Shown here: positions 60,841-64,000 of the stretch, one piece after another
Numbering within the stretch: the stretch's first letter is position 1
Layout: the number at the start of each line of letters is the position of its first letter
Origin: Oscillospiraceae bacterium
Lineage (GTDB): Bacteria; Bacillota; Clostridia; Oscillospirales; Ruminococcaceae
Length of the DNA stretch: 64,000 nucleotides
Direction: 5' to 3'
Assembly (NCBI GenBank): GCA_900770285.1
Contig: CAAGJO010000024.1
Coordinates: 1 to 64,000 of the forward strand
Position numbers and translations under genes: made by a program
The notes under the pieces: model-generated
What the model saw: only the letters and a program-made list of their open reading frames with translations
Databases searched by the model: none
Told to the model about the DNA's origin: nothing

Positions 60841-61815
60841 TTAGTTTGAGGTTTTGATAAGCATTACAGAATTGGCAATAAGCTTTGTAAAGCCAAGAAG
60901 TACTGACGCTGTTATATTGCTGGACTGAGTAATAATCTCTCTGTCTGATTCGATAAGCAAATCACTGCCGAAAACTACCTCCAAAGCACATGATTTGTCA
61001 AGTCCAACGGCAATGTCGTCTGAAAGTCCGGGACATTTTACAAGAGTTATTCCAAAAGGAGTAGTCACAGTATTGGCTGAAACATAATCATAGCTGAAGT
61101 TTTTCATTTCTGAAATAGAGAGAATCTTTGCCAGTACGGCAGGAGAAACAATCATTGCTGACATATTGCAGTCGGTCATTGACGCCCAGAATCCTGCCAG
61201 ATCATTGTATGTAAGAGATGTGCCTGTAATTGTCGCTGCTGTAAGCCCTGTTTTAAGACCGTTTACAACGTCCACATTCATTTTTCTCGCAAGCTGCGCA
61301 CCCAGATGCCTGAGCATTACGCCTACAGAATCAAGACGCTGCTTTCTCATAGCTTCGTAAGAGAAGTTGAGGCCTCGTGCATATTTTGTCATCTGTTTAA
61401 CGGGAGTTGAAAGGGTAACCTCGTTAATACCAATGCTTTCCGACTGATCGACCGTTAAAGCTGTACTGCTGACTACAGTATTGAAAGCACGGTAGTCAAG
61501 GGAATCAATATATGCCACAGATGCCGCAATATCGCCGAAAATTGACGCATCTTCCATGCCCTGCTTTATGGTTCTGCGAATATATTCAGGAAAAAGAACA
61601 GACGCCTCTCCGTTCTGAAAGAATTTCTCCACCTTATCAGAATTTTTTCCGCTTACTTTAATATCAAAACGCTTTAGCTGTCGCTCAAAAGCGTCCAGAT
61701 TTTCCAAAGCAGTACCTTTGTAACCGTCTGTTGGGTCAAGCTCCTCCAGAACCTGTGTAAAGCTTTTTCCGCTGATTGAATAAAAATCCTTATTAAGTTT
61801 AATTGTGTCGTACAT
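60841..61815 (-). CDS. Phage major capsid protein, HK97-like
   Basis: 324 residues. An N-terminal helical part is followed by the HK97-type core: IFGDIAASVAYIDSLDYRAF, QMTKYARGLNFSYEAMRKQRL, ARKMNVDVVNGL, TTPFGITLVKCPGL and LGFTKLIANSVMLI. It follows the protease gene by 14 nt, as usual. AAAGGAG precedes the ATG. The protein is well conserved in layout, with no frame damage. Confidence 0.78.
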   Translation of the reverse strand: MYDTIKLNKDFYSISGKSFTQVLEELDPTDGYKGTALENLDAFERQLKRFDIKVSGKNSDKVEKFFQNGEASVLFPEYIRRTIKQGMEDASIFGDIAASVAYIDSLDYRAFNTVVSSTALTVDQSESIGINEVTLSTPVKQMTKYARGLNFSYEAMRKQRLDSVGVMLRHLGAQLARKMNVDVVNGLKTGLTAATITGTSLTYNDLAGFWASMTDCNMSAMIVSPAVLAKILSISEMKNFSYDYVSANTVTTPFGITLVKCPGLSDDIAVGLDKSCALEVVFGSDLLIESDREIITQSSNITASVLLGFTKLIANSVMLIKTSN

Positions 61816-61829
61816 AAAATTTCTCCTTT

Positions 61830-62699
61830 TCAGTTAATTTTAAAATTGTTGTTATGTTTTTTCTGTTCATTGAAATCATCTGTTTTCTGAATATTCTGAG
61901 AATGCTTTTGCAAATCCTTTTCAAGAGAATCCTTTAGCCTGCAAAGAGAGAACATATCCATGGGTTTTGTAAGCTCGCTGACTGTTTTTACCGATAAAAC
62001 AGGATTGCACAAAAAGCTTAACCTGAGAATTTCCTTTTTAACCATATCTCTTGCAAAAGCATTTTCTGATTTTAATCTAGAATTTTCATCCTGCAGAGTT
62101 TTTGAATCATTTTTTCCGAATTTCTTTGTAACTCCTGCATTTCTCTGTGCAGGAACAGCCACAAACGACCATTCATAAGCGTCCCTGGGTTCATCAAGAA
62201 TTACATAGCATAGCTTGCCGTCATATTCGCCGCCTTTAACGTGGGAACATGGTGAAACTTTTATATCTTCTCCGCAGATAGAACAGGTCTGACTTTTTAC
62301 CGAACAGCTTACTGAAACTTCCTTTTTAATTCCCCCGTTGATTTCAGCAATAAGATCAGCATTTTTTGAAGTTTTGACCATATAAGCCTTTGCGCAAAGA
62401 TATACATACGGCGTTCCGTATTGAGTAAGCTTTGAATTATCCGTTTTGACTTCTGTGTCAAAAATTCGTGCGGTCTGATTTTCACCCTTTGGATCATGGT
62501 CAAAAATACCCGTTTTTCCAAGGAACAATTCTGCAAGCTTATAAAGGGCGTCAACAGAAAAACAATCAAAATCCCTGTCGATATCATTGTCACAAAGAAT
62601 AAGCGGAAAGGCAAAAATCTCATCAGCCGTCAACGGCTTTCTGGTATATTTATTTACCTTTTCAAGCAGCTCATCATTCATTTCAAAATCATTTTCCAT
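61830..62699 (-). CDS. Phage capsid maturation protease-like protein
   Basis: 289 residues. The core has IFDHDPKGENQTARIFD, GGIKKEVSVSCSVKS and DAYEWSFVAVPAQRNAGV, the His and Ser pattern of prohead proteases. An insert holds CxxC plus CSH (CSICGEDIKVSPCSH), which may bind zinc. The Lys/Gln-rich C-terminus may be a scaffold-like tail. The ATG at 62699 has AAAGGAGG upstream and overlaps the portal gene by 11 nt. Confidence 0.72.
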   Translation of the reverse strand: MENDFEMNDELLEKVNKYTRKPLTADEIFAFPLILCDNDIDRDFDCFSVDALYKLAELFLGKTGIFDHDPKGENQTARIFDTEVKTDNSKLTQYGTPYVYLCAKAYMVKTSKNADLIAEINGGIKKEVSVSCSVKSQTCSICGEDIKVSPCSHVKGGEYDGKLCYVILDEPRDAYEWSFVAVPAQRNAGVTKKFGKNDSKTLQDENSRLKSENAFARDMVKKEILRLSFLCNPVLSVKTVSELTKPMDMFSLCRLKDSLEKDLQKHSQNIQKTDDFNEQKKHNNNFKIN

Positions 62700-63846
62700 T
62701 AAGATTACCTCCTTTCGTTTTTGCATTTTCAAGTTCGATCTGTTCTGCCTGAGCATTATATAATCTGGCTCTTGCCAACGATTCTTCGTCCTGCAAATTT
62801 ATTGATGCCCAGTCCACAGATACATCGCAGGCAAAGCCTTGAAGTCTTAAATAAGTTATGGCAATTTTTCTCAGGACGGGAGTAAGAACACGTCTGAAAT
62901 ATTCCAGTTCACTGGTGAGTATATCCGCCTGCTGAGCTGACATTCTTTCGGTTGTGGACCAATTCAATCCCAACAGGAAGGGTGGAATTGAGAGCTTTGA
63001 AATTATCTGTTCCAAAATCTGACGAACAGGAATTTCAGTATCAATTATCTGATTATCCGCACCGATAACCTTGATCTCAACATCGCCCACAGCCACAAAA
63101 TCCTTTACGCAGCCGTTTCTGGCACTGTTCATTCCGTCTGCCCATTCTTTTGCAATTTCCATAGCATGCTCTTTGGCAAATGTTTTATCATTTTCGTCTG
63201 ACGGATTATATGTTATGGCATAACGCACATTTCCCACACGGTCAAAATTCTGCCCGATACTTTGATATATTCTCTTTAAAATATCGCTAAGGGCAGGAAT
63301 CCCCCTGAGGATCGAAATACCATCAGGATGCTTTGGAGTTGGATTTATTGTGGAATAAAGTAGACGATCAGTATTTAACCTAGGAATATCTTCGCTTTTA
63401 AACAGCGGTTCTATGATAATCATATCATTATCTCCGGATTTAACTTTAAAAAGACTGCTGTCCGCAACATAAAGCTTTTTTATAGTACGCTGTTCCTTAT
63501 CCGTCACAATTTCTCCCAGAGCTTTTCCGTAAACCAGAAGAGAATCCAGATACATATCCATAAAGGTATGGATTGAACAGCCGGAGCAGTTAACCGGAAC
63601 ATCGGTCAAAAAGCTATCCAAAACCTTTTGCGCTTTTGAATTGTCAGCCGTAATCTCAAAATCGCCCACAAGACGGATTATTTTTGTAATGCAGGCATCC
63701 AGAATCGGAATATCCTTTCGCAGAGAGTCATAAATTCCTTCTTCAAGTGCATTTCTTGTAGGTGCAAGCTTAAATATTTCATTATCCTGAAAACGTTCAG
63801 CAGTTTTCACTGAGCTTTTATATGTTTTTTTACTGAATCCTTTCAT
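62689..63846 (-). CDS. Phage portal protein
   Basis: 385 residues. LRKDIPILDACITKIIRLVG, LLVYGKALGEIV, LLYSTINPTPKHPDG, FLLGLNWSTTERMSAQQADIL and RARLYNAQAEQIE are portal-like, of the DUF935/phage-portal type. It forms the DNA entry ring. AAAGGAAAA precedes the ATG at 63846, one base past the terminase stop. Confidence 0.82.
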   Translation of the reverse strand: MKGFSKKTYKSSVKTAERFQDNEIFKLAPTRNALEEGIYDSLRKDIPILDACITKIIRLVGDFEITADNSKAQKVLDSFLTDVPVNCSGCSIHTFMDMYLDSLLVYGKALGEIVTDKEQRTIKKLYVADSSLFKVKSGDNDMIIIEPLFKSEDIPRLNTDRLLYSTINPTPKHPDGISILRGIPALSDILKRIYQSIGQNFDRVGNVRYAITYNPSDENDKTFAKEHAMEIAKEWADGMNSARNGCVKDFVAVGDVEIKVIGADNQIIDTEIPVRQILEQIISKLSIPPFLLGLNWSTTERMSAQQADILTSELEYFRRVLTPVLRKIAITYLRLQGFACDVSVDWASINLQDEESLARARLYNAQAEQIELENAKTKGGNLNGK

Positions 63847-63847
63847 T

Positions 63848-64000
63848 TTATTTTCCTTTCTGTCTTTCAACCGATGATACAAAGAAGTTATCATGGGGGC
63901 GGTTCATAAAATACATGGCGAAATAGCGTATATCGTCCATAGCATGGTCGTTTTCTTTAATAGGGCAGTCGGTGCCTGCTTTTTCATCCCAATGATAGAG
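63848..64000 (-). CDS. Phage terminase large subunit, C-terminal end (partial)
   Basis: Only the last 50 residues lie in the window. The segment LYHWDEKAGTDCPIKENDH and AMDDIRYFAMYFM is a hallmark of the nuclease-domain end of large terminases. The frame is open to the window edge and stops with TAA one base before the portal ATG. Confidence 0.85.
   Translation of the reverse strand, partial: LYHWDEKAGTDCPIKENDHAMDDIRYFAMYFMNRPHDNFFVSSVERQKGK

Noticed and set aside
58674..64000. Attachment site for the phage-like cassette
   Set aside because: No direct repeat pair or tRNA could be identified because the other boundary lies outside the window.
1..64000. tRNA or rRNA genes
   Set aside because: No cloverleaf with GGTTCRANNCC T-arm or rRNA-like segment was recognised in intergenic regions on either strand.

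Overview
The window reads as chromosomal DNA of a low-GC, spore-forming Clostridia bacterium, most like the Ruminococcaceae/Oscillospiraceae. The grounds are spo0A next to spoIVB, a c-di-AMP receptor (DarA), RicT, a rimP-nusA-ylxR-L7Ae-infB-rbfA operon, purine-rich Shine-Dalgarno sequences, and sigma-A promoters spaced at 17 bp and often carrying an extended -10. I see no rRNA or tRNA genes. Genus-level placement is inference.

Left end (1-8.7 kb): a REP-associated tyrosine transposase, cut by the window edge and carrying in-frame tandem repeats; a minus-strand RNA-modification operon (dusB-rsmI-rimI-trmN6, the last fused to a pyrophosphatase-like domain); divergent rmuC-hisC; then metY and gtrA. 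8.9-15.4 kb: a CorC/HlyC-type membrane protein, a small unknown protein, and a Gld-like ABC system (ATPase, permease, GldG, DUF4340).

15.5-28.5 kb: the translation and transcription operon rimP-nusA-ylxR-L7Ae-infB-[SGNH-like lipoprotein]-rbfA-nrnA-truB-ribF-gltX, read from an extended -10 promoter with an attenuator-like leader. Upstream are a PII-like protein, a degenerate LCP protein and a SLOG/DUF1273 protein. 28.6-39.2 kb: alr, recA-recX, a two-component system followed by DUF1385 and prmC, a lipoprotein, DUF5662 and a three-gene unknown cluster. 39.3-46.9 kb: a phosphodiesterase, citrate synthase, a tyrosine kinase/Wzz pair with no polysaccharide genes, nnrDE, a lipoprotein, and rplJ-rplL behind an L10 leader.

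47.2-55 kb: spo0A (with Glu in place of the phospho-acceptor Asp56 and Arg in place of the conserved Lys), spoIVB, an SAH deaminase-like amidohydrolase with cysE, ricT, holB and darA. 55-64 kb is the most unusual part. A perfect LexA (SOS) box lies at the promoter of a coiled-coil protein and a sigma-70-like HTH protein. These are followed on the same strand by a PLP decarboxylase, darA, holB and ricT. Divergent to them are a YnzC-like DUF896 protein and a WYL regulator. Facing these is a short phage head cassette (terL end, portal, protease, capsid, connectors, hub-like protein) with no recognisable tape measure, tail fibres, lysis or integrase genes in view.
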